Below, one piece after another: positions 12,609-24,063 of a stretch of 64,000 bases of DNA. A program made the position numbers and the translations under genes. Within the stretch, counting starts at the first letter, position 1. Every line of letters begins with the position of its first letter. The notes below the pieces were generated by a model that searched no databases, was not told where the DNA came from, and saw nothing but the letters and a program-made list of their open reading frames with translations. Origin of the DNA: Gyrodactylus bullatarudis (Eukaryota; Platyhelminthes; Monogenea; Gyrodactylidea; Gyrodactylidae); contig SSNU01000077.1 in the NCBI GenBank assembly GCA_012064415.1, positions 138,849 through 202,848 of the forward strand. Reading direction: 5' to 3'.

Positions 12609-13340
12609 CAAAACTAGTTAATATGAAGATGGAAATTTATGTTTTTTAAAAATTGAGAATTTTTTCGTCAAGAATTCGAATTTGATCAAGATTTTTTGGA
12701 ATCTGGATCATGAGACCCAATTTCAAGATTTGAACAAAAGAAATTTTGAAAAATCAATTTTTAAGTAAATTATTGCAAATTTCAAATCCCGAGTTAGCGT
12801 CAAAATTTAATCTTTTGAACTTTAGGTCGAAAATTTTATTAATATCAAAGTCAGAGAGAATTCAAAAGTGGATTTTTAGGATCACAATAAGACAAGAAAA
12901 CCCATCATTTCCATAAAACCTTAGAAAAACCTGTGATTTATCTGGGATTTTGGATCATCAAAATTTCATCGATTTTCAAGAAGGGAAAATGATCAAAAAA
13001 TGAAAATTCAATTTTTGCACGATGATGGGGGGGATTGTTCTCACAATAAGATTCAGCCGATTTGAATTCTTTGTCTAATCGTGATCCTAAAAATCAAATT
13101 TTGATCACACACTCACTTAAAAATCAACAAAAATTTTCAACTCTAAGTTCAAAAATATTGAAGTTTGGTGCTAACTCGGGATTTGAAATATGCCATAAGT
13201 TCCTTAAAAATTGATTTTTTCAAAAAGTTTTTCTCCAAATCGTGAAATCGGATCTCATGATCCAGATTCCAAAAAATCTTGATCAAACTCGAATTCTTGA
13301 CGAAAGAATTGTCAAGTTCCATCTTCATATTAACTAGCTT
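12609..13340. mobile_element. Foldback MITE, family A (long core)
   Basis: Ends ACTAGTTAATATGAAGATGG and CCATCTTCATATTAACTAGC are complementary, and the arms continue inward for about 170 bp with moderate divergence (GAATTCGAATTTGATCAAGA against its complement). The core holds direct and inverted sub-repeats containing GATCACAATAA and AAATCAACAAAAATTT. The right end is followed by TA. No coding capacity. Confidence 0.78.
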
Positions 13341-13628
13341 TACTTAGGAATAATATTCTCCTGAATAGTTAACTCAGATCAAATAAATTAATCAATCGAG
13401 GTCATTTATGAATCGTGATAATGGAGCGTATTTTAATGATTGTTATTTTCTTGAAAAATACATGGATATTTTACTATAAACGAAATCCAAAGAATAAAGT
13501 GTCAAAAATATGAATAATTTATGAAGCTTTATATAGATCAGTAGAAATGAAAAATAAACAATGGGAATGTTATTGAGATCGAATGTTGGATACTTTAGTC
13601 TCAATATAAATTATTCGGAATAAATTGA

Positions 13629-13790
13629 TTCCTTTTTTTTTGAAATCGAACATTTTATTTATAAACAGAATTATAAAGATTAATCATTGTACAAATAAGA
13701 GAACAGAGGGAGGGTTTGGACCTGGGACCGAGAGTTTAGGGGTCCGAATGAAAGGTGAGAGAGATACCACTACGCCACACCGGGCAAATC
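13629..13790 (-). mobile_element. tRNA-headed SINE
   Basis: Read on the minus strand, 13790 to 13700 begins CCGGTGTGGCGTAGTGGTAT. An exact pol III box A (TGGCGTAGTGG, 13767-13777) is followed by a near-exact box B (GGTCCAAACCC, 13712-13722) in which one T of the consensus is C. The body then runs about 70 bases to an A tail (T run at 13631-13641 on the plus strand). Box A and B sit about 45 bases apart. The sequence will not fold as a proper tRNA by eye, so a tRNA-derived SINE is preferred over a functional tRNA gene. Confidence 0.65.
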
Positions 13791-15394
13791 TACTGTTAGC
13801 TGTTCACGATTATTGATAAATTAATAAATTCCCAGAAGATTTCTTGGAAACCGATACAAGAAAATAAATTGATAGACGTTTTAAATTTCGAGTTGGCGTG
13901 ATTTTTCCATATTGAATAGTGATAATTGATGTCTTTGCCTATTGATGATGCTGAAAAATGATTTTTGATTTCTCTCATACCTTAAAATTAACAAAAATTT
14001 TTACTCAAAAAATTCGGTTTTTTTTATATAAGAAGTAATTTAGAATATTCAAGAAAAAATTGAATAAACTGAAACATTAACACTCTAAATTGTCGCTTTG
14101 AAATTAAGAAGCTGAAGCCGATTAAATCCTTGAAAATATTGAGATTTCGAAATTAAAATTTTATTTCGAAAAAAATGTAACAAACTTCAGTTGAGAAACG
14201 AGAGAAAATTATTCTCAACAGAATATAGAATAAATATACAACCTGTTTCAAGTACTTGTAATTAGAAGAAACGTTCTTCAATTTTTCATTCACTCTACAC
14301 CATAAGGGGTTCTTGATCAATAAAACCTTAGCAATTAAAATTTTCTCGCAAAAAGTGATAACCAAGAGACATAAAATCTAAATAATCGAGGTGCAGTACA
14401 TAGTGAAAATATATTACAACATCGCAAACAGTCGTAACTAGTAGAAAAATGGAACTAATCAGCCAACATGAGGTCCATTTAGTTCTAAGTTTATTTATTC
14501 AGACTCAAGACTTGACTTTTGGGTAAAAAGTAGTCGCGATTTACAAAAGAGATCTTTGAGGAGTAGAAACTAGGTTGATAACTTTTACACAGTTATTAAA
14601 GAGGGAGTACTGTAATTAAATTAAACGATTCTCAAATCAGCTATACAAGTGTTTTGAAAAATTGAATATTCAATTTGAAAAATTATCTCAATTTAGTTAT
14701 TAATAACTCATTATTGTTCAATACAAAAAACTTTTGAAATCCATTGATAATTTTGAACTAATTTCATCATGGAATTCAAAAAATAATTTTATTCCTGACT
14801 TTCTGGTGAAAATTTTTTGTAAATTTTCATATTCATATCAACTAGCTTTAATGTTTTATTAAAATAAGATTAAAATAAAAAATACGATTCTAATCTTGCT
14901 ATAAACCTTTCTTTGGTTAAGTAAACAAAGGATTTACAAAAGGTTTCATTTCCATCGTGTTCTCTCTAAAACAAATGACATGAGAGAGTTTTTAAATGTT
15001 AAAGGATCTTCAGTTGTAATAATAATAGTGAAATAAACTTTATAGTTCTTCCTTTGAGATTTACAGGGTTATTTGTGATACAATTTCAGTTTAATAAAAT
15101 AGTATCGTTCAGCATCTCTACATTAAAATTAATAGAAATCACGAGACAGCTAGCAAAATTTTTACCAAGAATGGGTGAGAATGATAACTCACAAAAGAAC
15201 TAAGGAAAGAGCAAGATGAAACGCATAAATTGCCTGGTGTAGCTCTCGAGCAAATCATATAAATGATCTCACTATACTAATTATAATTCATAATGAGGCA
15301 AATGAATCGAAATTTTTACCTGTATAATGTGATAACTTTTTAAATTCAGATTCTAAAAGTAACGAGGAAGTTCCTTCATGATAAAATGTGTGCA
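13791..15394. other. Non-coding DNA with one family A half-copy
   Basis: At 14821-14850 the sequence ends CATATCAACTAGCTTTA, which is the right end of family A with only a short piece of adjoining arm. Otherwise AT-rich without a supported gene. Confidence 0.5.
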
Positions 15395-15846
15395 TTAGGG
15401 TAATACAAAATTTTATTTTCCCCGAACAATATTCTATGCCTTAATCAAAAATTGATGTTTTAACCATTAAAAACACATATTTGAAAATAAAAATAAAATT
15501 TTTTCATTTTCTGATATACAAAAAACCCATTTTCCCTAAAATCATTTACCTAATTTGCTGGGACTTTCTTCCGACTTGTAAAAGAACACTCAATTTTTAC
15601 TATAAGCCCTATTTTTATTCAAAATGTTGTGAAAAATATTCAAAAACCTCAATTTTGTTGTTTCTCGTAGTGAAATTCATTGAAAAAATCTTGGCGCGTG
15701 TTCAAAAATTTTCATTTTCATTCAAGATTTTGTATATCAGAAAAAACTCGAAAACTTATGGCTTTATAGGGAAAATGCTTAGTTTTCGATAATCCTCAAA
15801 ATGAGATCAAGGCTGGGAAAAGTTGAAAAATTATGCCTACTCTAGT
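15395..15846. mobile_element. Short, non-coding copy of the family C element
   Basis: It starts TTAGGGTAATACAAAATTTT and ends near TTATGCCTACTCTAGTGTGC. Blocks AATATTCTATGCCTTAATCA, AAATGTTGTGAAAAATATTC, TCTTGGCGCGTGTTCAAAAA and GATAATCCTCAAAATGAGAT are shared with 9554-11073. It lacks the 1.15-kb coding interior. A third relative lies at about 30135-30356. The 103-codon frame across it is not a gene. Confidence 0.7.
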
Positions 15847-16364
15847 GTGCACCGTAAGATTTGATAAACACTACAAAAAGTTTTTATGATTTTAGAACTA
15901 TAAAGTAGAAAACTTCAAAAAAATTAATGTCTTTTTGAATATTTATCCAATAACATCGATATCTTCTTGTTATTAATCTTTTCTTTATTAGATTTGGGCT
16001 TAAAGGAAATGCAAGAAGTCAAAAAAGAGAATTAGTATAAAGCTCGATGGAAAATAGTTATTAACCATTCGACAGATTCTACAGATACCTTGAGGCCTTG
16101 TGTTGATGAATAAACTGCATGAGACTTGAGAAAGAAAACAGAAATTTTCGAGCGATATTCATAGCAGTGATTAATTAAGTTATAAATTATTTTGAAACAC
16201 TATGCAACGCAGTAGAGAAAGTCACGACAACTTCCGATGAGATAAAGAGAAACTTTTCTTTGATAGATATATTCTATATCTATTATGTAATTCAAATTAT
16301 AATGAAAAAGTGTCATAGAGAAGATGACAAAGGCGAAAATAATTTTAGCTTCTAAAATATAGTA

Positions 16365-17205
16365 CAGTGAACTTCCTAAAAAAAGTATATAAAGAAGAGG
16401 ATCTGACTAAAATATTTTAACCTCCCTACTAATGAGTAATGAGATGAATTTAAGATTTTTTCTCCCTAAGTCTATCGACTTTGAGTGCTTCTATCTCTCT
16501 CATCTCAAGTTCAAATTTGTTGAAAATTTGAACATGTCACCTATGTCTATCCTTCTATTACCAGAATAATTTTCTCATTCATATCTCTTAAAACAACAGA
16601 GTTCAGTATTTTTGATCCTAGCTCATTGAATTGAACACCATCTATACAACCGATTGGGTCTCTAGTGTTAATCCTCACAACGTGAAATAGGAAAAAAGGG
16701 GGTCTGAAATACGATGACTCAGTTAGAAAGAGTATGACGTAGTTGTTTGGCTTGGTAAATAGAGGGGTCTCTCTCAATTGTGAAAACGACTTTTCGTATA
16801 GATTTTCCAAAAATATTGAATTCAGTTTAAAAAATAAGAAGTGGGGTTTAAGCTCGGTTTAAACTGTCACCAGGCAATATTTTGGAATGGAAAATACGCA
16901 GCTGACTCAACTTTTGATTCTGCATCGAATGGTGTTCAATTCAATGAGCTAAGATCAAAAATAGTGAACTCTGTTGTTTTAAGAGATATGAATGAGAAAA
17001 TTATTCTGGTAATAGAAGGATAGACATAGGTGACATGTTCAAATTTTCAACACATTTGAACTTGAAATGAGAGAGATAGAAGCACTCAAAGTCGATAGAC
17101 TTAGGGAGAAAAAATCTTAAATTCATCTCATTACTCATTAGTAGGGAGGTTTAAATATTTTAGTCAGATCCTCTTCTTTATATACTTTTTTTAGGAAGTT
17201 CACTG
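16365..17205. mobile_element. Palindromic TA-flanked transposon (foldback), 277-bp arms
   Basis: Arms 16365-16641 and 16929-17205 are near-perfect complements; termini are CAGTGAACTTCCTAAAAAAA and the exact complement, flanked on both sides by TA (16363-16364, 17206-17207). Both arms contain the same open frame (NGVQFNEL..SKI.NSVVLRDM), which is why mirrored frames appear on each strand. The 287-bp centre is not repeated. CAGTG... ends with TA duplication fit the Tc1/mariner-pogo group; a pogo transposase relic lies at 45.3-45.8 kb, but a direct link is not shown. Confidence 0.8.
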
Positions 17206-17207
17206 TA

Positions 17208-18536
17208 TTTAAAATCTCGTCAAATAAAGTAGATTTATGAAATACAAAGAAAAATATAAAATTCAAATCAATTATTGAAAAATCCAAGTGTTTATGTAAC
17301 AAAACTGAAATTCATAAATTGTTTGAACAATTCGAGTTGGCTAAGAGATTTAATTTGAAATTAGATTAACTTAGAATCAGTCGTAGAAATAGAAAGAGAA
17401 AGAGAAATTTCAAATACTCGAATGCTTGGAAAAGGGATTCTAATCGATCTAATGCAAATAAGGAGATTTGAAAGGATAATTCCATCAAAGAATTTTTGGA
17501 ATTTCTGTGATGTCTATCAAAATTTCTCATGGATAAATTATACTTGCCTTAAGAAAAAAATACTGTTAATGAATATATTAATTCTTGAGATGGAAATTCT
17601 CAAGAAATTGAATTTATTTCTGAAAAGTTTTAGTTCTCCCCAGTTTTAAATTTATCAAGGTAAAATTCTTCTTGATAACAGGTATTTATTATGTTATTAA
17701 ATGTGTTTTAAAAATCCTAGATTTAATATAAACTTTATATTATAATGTGAGCAAGTGTAGAAAATTATATGTAACAATAAGATTCATCAAAGCTATTGAT
17801 TTTTTCACCTATTAAAATATCTTTCACGAATTTTTAGTTTATAAATTATAATGTACACTGAATAATCTTAGGAGGTTAATACCACCTGTTAGTAAAAGTG
17901 AAATCTGAAATGGAATAGCTATGATCTGCCTCACTATACTAATACTCTGGCTGAAGACAAAATTTCACTAGAATATCCAACATGCATCGAATAAAGAAAT
18001 TCCTTCAAGGCCACCAAACAGGTAATTTAACTCAAAATTTGGCAAGTAACCTGAAATGGCGGACAATAAAACAGTGAATATGATTCAACTAAATTTTCCA
18101 AGATTAAGCATTTTTTTGACGAAAAATAAGCCATTTAAAGATGAAAATTGCTGGGAATATTTTGTAATTTTGATAAATATAGATTAAAAATTAAAAGTAC
18201 AGTCGTTTTTATTTTTACTTTACTTAGTTTGTAGATGGTATGTTAATTTTTGCTAAACTTTTGCAATGTTTAAACAATGCATAATTATATAATTGCTAAA
18301 ATTTTCTAATTTTGACCTATGGAAAGCAATTTTTTTTAATATTTGGAATCCAAAAAATCTTTAACATTAATTCGAATTCTTAATCAAAATATTGAGAGTT
18401 TTGTAAAAATCACAAATTCTCAACTTCTTATCAATAAGCTTTAGGTATAGTTTTTCAATTAATTAATTAATTTTTTCCATATTTGAGTCAAAAATAGAAT
18501 ATACCTTTTTTATTCATCTTCAAGTTTGCAAATCTA
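17208..18536. other. Non-coding DNA with a family A half-copy
   Basis: At 18340-18443 there is GGAATCCAAAAAATCTTTAA, AATTCGAATTCTTAATCAAA and an end AATAAGCTTTA, which is the right half of family A. A 75-codon frame at 17422-17649 has no support. Confidence 0.5.
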
Positions 18537-21500
18537 TTAAGAATCAGAAGACGATCTACCTCTAAGAGGCGAGGGATTAGAGTTAGGATTTATTCGAATA
18601 AATAATAAGAGAAAAAATTTCCAAAATTTACTCACATGATTTCCAATGCCGTAAAAGCCTATTTCATTGTGGTTATTGTTAGTTGAGGTAATTTCCGTAT
18701 CTGTCGTATTGTTTGATGTTAGTTTAACCTGATTTATATATTTTGTCATGGTTTTATTTTTATTATCATAACCGACTGGCCAATCGATAGGATTATGAAT
18801 TGAACGTCTGTAACATAATTGACTAGGTGGTTTTGGGCCGCATAACATGAATTCAAAATTCTTCATACACGAACCCCTGTGATAAGGATTTGGTTGTTGT
18901 TTCTTTCGCATGTACCTGAGAAAGTCTTTGAACTGGAAGAAATAAAAAATTATTTTAATGAATTATCTCTAACTAGAAATTTGAATAATTTAGGAATTTT
19001 AACCATGAAATAACTTGTTTGATTTTTTCCCAAATCATCTGAAAAGTTTTATTTAAATCTAAATGATTTTCCAGACCCGGGCTAATAGGAATATTAAAGC
19101 TTCTAGATAAAATTGAAGAGGGTTCAAGTTACAACCAACTCTTCTACTGTATTGTCTCAGCAGTGAAACCTCTGGAAGAGGCTTTGGAATTATTGTATTA
19201 TTTTACTCAAATTAAATGTACTTCTACATGCTTCAATACAAAATAAAATTTGGAATTAATAGTTCTGTCGGTAAAGTTGATACAAAAATTAGGTTCAAAA
19301 TTAATCAGTAATTATTCTCAAGGTCAGAACGTAAGAAAATTTGAGAACTCAAGATCAGGAGGGAACTAACAGCTCACAAGTCTGGAAAAAATTCAAGATT
19401 CTTGAATCAAGATACGATGTATATTTGCTTCTTAAAATATAGGCACATGACCAATGGACAAATGCTAGAGTCCAGCAGCTAGAAATTTCTGAATCTATAA
19501 TTATCAAAGATCTATAGATTATCTTTGAGTAAAATGCTTGAAAGAATTGTAACAAAAGTTTTTTCACAGATATCTATAATTCTTATTTTCCTTTAAAATG
19601 ATTTTTAAAAATAACAAATAAACTAGCCTATTGAATTAATTCCATTTATCTTAGCAATATAATAAGTCTAAAAACATGAATTTATCGAATCCTACAACAA
19701 AATACATAGTTTTAGTCATAAAACTTTAGTTTTGAAATATATTGGAATACATTGTAAAAATAAAAAGGGAAAACAATACAATGTAAAAATGATTTAAAGG
19801 TTTTTTACCCAATTCTCAGACATGATATATTATGGAAAAGAAAATCAATTTATTGAAAAGTATGGATTATTTCAATCAGTACTGAATCATTGTAAAATCA
19901 ATTTTTATGTATTTAATTAGTTGAATGAAAAACTAAGTTCGAACAAAATTGTAGAAAATCTTGCTATCCATCTATTCAATTTAGTCTTATTTTTTCATTC
20001 TTCAAATATATTATTTAATTTTTTTAACTAATAAGTAGAGCGATTAGTAGAATAGAAAATTCTTTCTTAAATAGAATCTATTTTCCTGTTTCTACTTATC
20101 ACAAGTAAGATATATTATTTATTCGCGTATAATAAAAAAGAAAAGATTGAAGGTTTATCAAGAACCATTCCAAGCCAATGGGAAATTTTCGTTCGAGTGC
20201 TTATTAAGAGTCCTGAAAGTACATTATAATAAAAATAATTATTTTTTCTAAGGAAAAAATTTTGTTCGATTTGTGGGATCTTTCAAAATAAATAAAGACT
20301 TGTATCTTTTTTCTTTGCTATTAAAGTGATAAATCATGATTTCTTCTTGAGTATTTATATACTGAAAAATAGGCTATTAGTGGGCCTAGAGAAAGAGTAC
20401 TGGTTTGGCCAATAAATGCGATTATTCATTAGTATTCATGGCTTGTTCTTTATCAACAGATAATGTTTAGTTTTTGATTATTTCTTATTTTTTTTAAATA
20501 GCAAAATTCACCAAAGAAATATCTGCAGACTTGGTTTCTTTAAATTTAGTTTTTTGAAGGACAAAATATTATTTTTCACCATTTTATTTAGATTCAATAT
20601 CATTTCAACACAATGAAAAATCTATAGACAGTTATTAAAATTATAATTATAATCTAATTTATTATCAATGATAATTAGTCAATTTGAGTTTACAAATCCG
20701 TAAGTTATGTAACCTACAAACCTATCGAGATTAAAGGTCATTTTGATTGAGAATCTGATTCAGTTATAGAATTCATTGATTACTAAGTTACAAATTGTTT
20801 ATTAAAAAGGATTCATACAATACTCACATCTTCATGGGTAGAGATTCCCTTGGCTATAAGATTCAGATGAAATAAGGCTAAGCCACCCACTGACCAAATT
20901 GTTACAAACGCTATAATTATCTGGAGAATATTATAAAAGAGAAAAAAGTTAAGGAAAAATAAAATCATAAATGGTCATCGATGAATAATTTATAAAAGGA
21001 TATGATAAGGGGGCTGTACGTAAAACTTTGAGTGTATCGTCAGGATTCTCCCGAAACACTGAAATGAAAAAAAATTTAATTTTTTATAAATGGTTAAATT
21101 TTTCGGTTAACTTACAAAATATGAGATTTATAATAGAGAAAACAGTCACATAAATTGAATATAATGATAAGGCGATCAGGAAGATGACAAAATATCGATA
21201 ATTTCTTAATCCAATGCAGTTCCCAACCCAGGGACAGTGATGATCAAAGCGTTCAACACAATTATTACATGTTGAGCAATGTGAAACTCTTGGAGGTCGA
21301 TAAATTTTGCAAGTAGAGCAGAAGTTCACTTTAATAACAGCTTCTTTAATTTGGAGTTCTTTGGTTGGTGGTACATTATCCATATTTCCAAAAGTTCTGG
21401 AATTATTTGGCATTTGGTTATCGAGAAGAAAATTTTTATATTCTTCATATGTGGCTCTTGGAACAATTCCGGGATCCATCAGCCAAATTCTGAAGAGAAG

Positions 21501-21746
21501 GCACAGAATAAAAATCGCTTGTATTAGAGCTAGAACAAGGATAACTGGCGTGAAATGAGGTATAAGGGAGCGACAATCAAAAGCGACAAATGTAGCTGTC
21601 ACACCAGTGATTAAAGAGAATGTCAAACAAAAGATGACTAAATCTTTGGACACCATGACTTTCCCTTTAAAAAGAAACTTGTTCTTTCCTGGATGAATTT
21701 TATGATATAGAAAAGTTTCTTGCATTTCAACTTGTGCCATGTCCAA
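18537..21746 (-). CDS. DHHC palmitoyltransferase, ZDHHC9/14/18 type
   Basis: Four exons: 21116-21746, 21027-21058, 20828-20920 and 18537-18932, together 383 residues in frame. The protein S-palmitoylates cytosolic faces of proteins at Golgi/endomembranes (family knowledge). Visible features: two membrane spans (about 36-57 and 66-90), DPG (91-93), the Cys-rich domain from about 142 with DHHC at 168-171, a third span at about 186-207, a fourth in exon 3 ([13 protein letters not shown]), then STHED and [20 protein letters not shown], which resembles the post-membrane region of ZDHHC9/14/18. The donor of exon 2 (AAA|GTTTTA) is weak. The last exon contains a good donor (CAT|GTGAGT, about 18634) followed by a possible acceptor near 18557, so the last 30 residues may be spliced differently. 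Intron 3 is 1.9 kb. Confidence 0.9.
18933..20827. other. Intron 3 of the ZDHHC gene
   Basis: 1895 bp of AT-rich DNA without a recognised element. A 70-codon minus-strand frame at 19355-19567 has no family resemblance. Confidence 0.6.
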
Positions 21747-22049
21747 ATATAATAAATCAACTCATGTTGTATGCTTTATAAAATAATCTTGACATTTTAA
21801 GAGAAGATAGAAATTATCCACAAATAGATACTTTTCAAAAAATTACCATCTATTTCTAAATGATCATATTAAACAACAACATCTATCAATCACTTAAATT
21901 TTTTGTTCAAATCGGTTACTGTAAACTTATCAAAAACGTATTTCTGTCAGTTTGAAATCATGCTGGTAGTTAGATAATATCTAAGTGGATCCTTTAAGTT
22001 TTATCTTTCATAAGAAAATTATCAAAATATTCTTTCAGATCTAACCAAG
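21747..22049. promoter_or_regulatory. Divergent intergenic region, ZDHHC gene and small orphan gene
   Basis: 303 bp separate the two start codons, so both promoters must lie here or overlap the 5' ends. A possible 5'-UTR acceptor (TTCTTTCAG at about 22031-22039) lies just before the plus-strand ATG. No TATA box stands out. Confidence 0.45.
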
Positions 22050-22438
22050 ATGGACTCTTATGTATATTATTTTCTAGAGATAAGTGGAGGCAGAGAAGAA
22101 TTACATGTACAAGATTTTATTAAGCTCTCTCTGGATAGGGGTGAAGATGCTGAAAGTGTGAACGAAATGTTGGATCTTTTTACCCAATCTTATCATATTT
22201 CAATTAGAGACTTTTGTGAAAGAAACAATATGAAATTTTCGGACTTTAGCCGTACAAAATTGAAAGAGGAAAAACTGCAAAATAACAAGTGAGTTTATTT
22301 AATAATAAGATCAGAGAAAGATTCGATTTTTATTGTCAACCGGAATCCAAGAAAGACAGTTTAATTGTAGAGAGAAGCTCCGAGGAGCCATCGAAAAGTA
22401 GAGGAATCAAATTCTTGTGCTGTAGTCTTAATCTTTAA
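22050..22438 (+). CDS. Small orphan protein, 120 residues, two exons
   Basis: Exons 22050-22288 and 22315-22438, joined across a 26-nt intron (GTGAGT...GATCAG). Without splicing the frame stops at once after NNK; with it, 41 more codons follow, which favours the splice. The first 80 residues are acidic and predicted helical (FLEISGGREELHVQDFIKLS) and vaguely recall a degenerate EF-hand pair, but loop residues are not complete. The end is RGIKFLCCSLNL with a Cys pair that could be lipidated; it is not a CaaX box. I do not recognise the family. Neighbour starts are divergent with the ZDHHC gene; the end is 130 bp from the convergent ARM-like gene. Confidence 0.7.
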
Positions 22439-22568
22439 TAATAAATTGAATTTTTTTATTTACTCTTTGGAAAAATTTCTTTATTTAGTAAGAATAGATT
22501 TTTCTTGTTTAAAAATTACACGTATATAATCTTGGATAAGCTTTTGGCAATCAGAATAAAAGTTCGTT

Positions 22569-23864
22569 TCAAGAAGCTCTCATGTTGTTAACAATGTCAA
22601 TTTTGCGTAGACAATCTAGAATATAGGAAGCAGTAATTTTTAAGTTGCTTGAGTTTTCTTCCATCAATTGCATAAGTTGATTGACGCAGCTAAATTCATC
22701 AGCATTGTGAGCATGATCAAAATCGAACTGAACAATACGTATCTTGAGTATGTCATACTTTTCGATAAGGAACTTTATCAGATTCAATATTCGTTCTTTA
22801 TCAGCCATGTTTGTGTTGGTATCACAAGCCAATGTTAGAAATGGACGGATATAGCCTTCATCAGAGATGGTCCGGACTTGACTGGCATCAGCTTTGTAAA
22901 GGTACTTTTCAAGGAGATCAAAGCTCTTTTTCTTAAATTCGTAAGCGCTCATTGAAATGTGAAGAATAAGAGTGATTATGTATTTGTGCTCAATACTTGT
23001 TTTAACAGAATAGTCAAGAGTTTCTAAAAGATTAAGGCATTCCATGCAGACGACATCGTTGTAGTGACATAAAAATGCAGAAATTCTATCAGAGATGGTG
23101 TGTTCTCTAACAAATTTTTGAAATCTAGGACCCAGTTGTGCAGTTTTGGTAAAGAGAGCGAGAATTTCAGCTTTCACAGGATTCATGGGATGACGGAATT
23201 GAGCATAAATGTCGTCATAGAAGGAAATTTTAATAAGATGATCAGCCATTTCAGGACTATCAGTTACAAGACTGTTTGCAGCCTTGATTCCAAGGTGTAT
23301 GACTTCTAAGTTTATATGTGTAACACAATAGATTAGTCCATCAATCAAAATAGTGAGGACTTGTTCTTTGGGTTTTAACTTGAAAGCTTCGACCATGCAT
23401 TTAGCAGCAGCCAAAACGATATTCAATTCAACTTTACGATTGAAAAAGTTTTTGTTCAAACTAAGGATGTCTGATTCGACTAAAGCATCGACAGTGACTG
23501 CAGATTTTGATATCAAACTAGTTTCAGCGTCCAGAGCAGAAATTAAAATTTCCTTGTCCTTGCTATCTCTGAGACAAGCCTTAAGCTGAGGAAGAATAAG
23601 GTTGCAATTTGAGGAGAAATATTTGGATTCGGATGCCAAATTGATTATTTTGTTCAGTGAAATCTTGCAATCTCTATCAAAATCTTCTGGAGCAAGTTTC
23701 AAGATATCGAGGAGCCCCTCACCGCATAAGGTTTTAACTGTGTCAGCAAAACTTTTACTGCTAGCAGATTGAATTTTTTCGAGTGCTTGTTTCAAACATT
23801 CTTTAAGTAGATCTATTGACTTTGATTCAGTATAGCTCTTGTAATTACTGGCTAAAGTTTCCAT
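22569..23864 (-). CDS. ARM/HEAT-repeat protein, possibly PSMD5-like
   Basis: Single exon, 431 residues, almost wholly amphipathic helices of about 40-residue periodicity, typical of an armadillo/HEAT solenoid. Length and order of features recall the 26S proteasome assembly chaperone PSMD5/S5b (about 500 residues): a VKAEILALFTKTAQLGP stretch followed by DRISAFLCHYNDVVCMECLN lines up roughly with the mid-part of that family. The similarity is weak, so another ARM protein is possible. PSMD5 holds the Rpt1-Rpt2-Rpn1 base precursor during proteasome assembly (family knowledge). The start ATG at 23864 is the first in frame; no intron is evident, unusual for this block. Confidence 0.75.
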   Translation of the reverse strand: METLASNYKSYTESKSIDLLKECLKQALEKIQSASSKSFADTVKTLCGEGLLDILKLAPEDFDRDCKISLNKIINLASESKYFSSNCNLILPQLKACLRDSKDKEILISALDAETSLISKSAVTVDALVESDILSLNKNFFNRKVELNIVLAAAKCMVEAFKLKPKEQVLTILIDGLIYCVTHINLEVIHLGIKAANSLVTDSPEMADHLIKISFYDDIYAQFRHPMNPVKAEILALFTKTAQLGPRFQKFVREHTISDRISAFLCHYNDVVCMECLNLLETLDYSVKTSIEHKYIITLILHISMSAYEFKKKSFDLLEKYLYKADASQVRTISDEGYIRPFLTLACDTNTNMADKERILNLIKFLIEKYDILKIRIVQFDFDHAHNADEFSCVNQLMQLMEENSSNLKITASYILDCLRKIDIVNNMRAS

Positions 23865-24063
23865 TGCGCAATCGAGTTAAAATTTGAATTTTTTCTTATC
23901 AAATAAATCATAAAAAATGATAATTAAGAACTTGATTTTTGTTTGTAATGTCAAATAATATAAATATTTCGTACAATTTGTATGGTACAAATTGTAGTAC
24001 AATTATTGAGTAATTATTATTGTACAGTATAATTTACACTGTGAATTTTAAAGTAGTAGTTTC
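23865..24063. promoter_or_regulatory. Divergent intergenic region, ARM-like gene and MYND gene
   Basis: 199 bp between start codons must hold both promoters. It contains a repeated TGTACAATTATT / TACAATTTGTATGG dyad at about 23970-24025, which could be a shared element; this is speculative. Confidence 0.4.

Noticed and set aside
13700..13790. Functional tRNA gene
   Set aside because: Box B is imperfect, no good acceptor stem or anticodon arm can be drawn, and an A tail follows; a SINE fits better.
17422..17649. 75-codon plus frame
   Set aside because: Composition is that of translated AT-rich DNA and there is no homology or splice signal.
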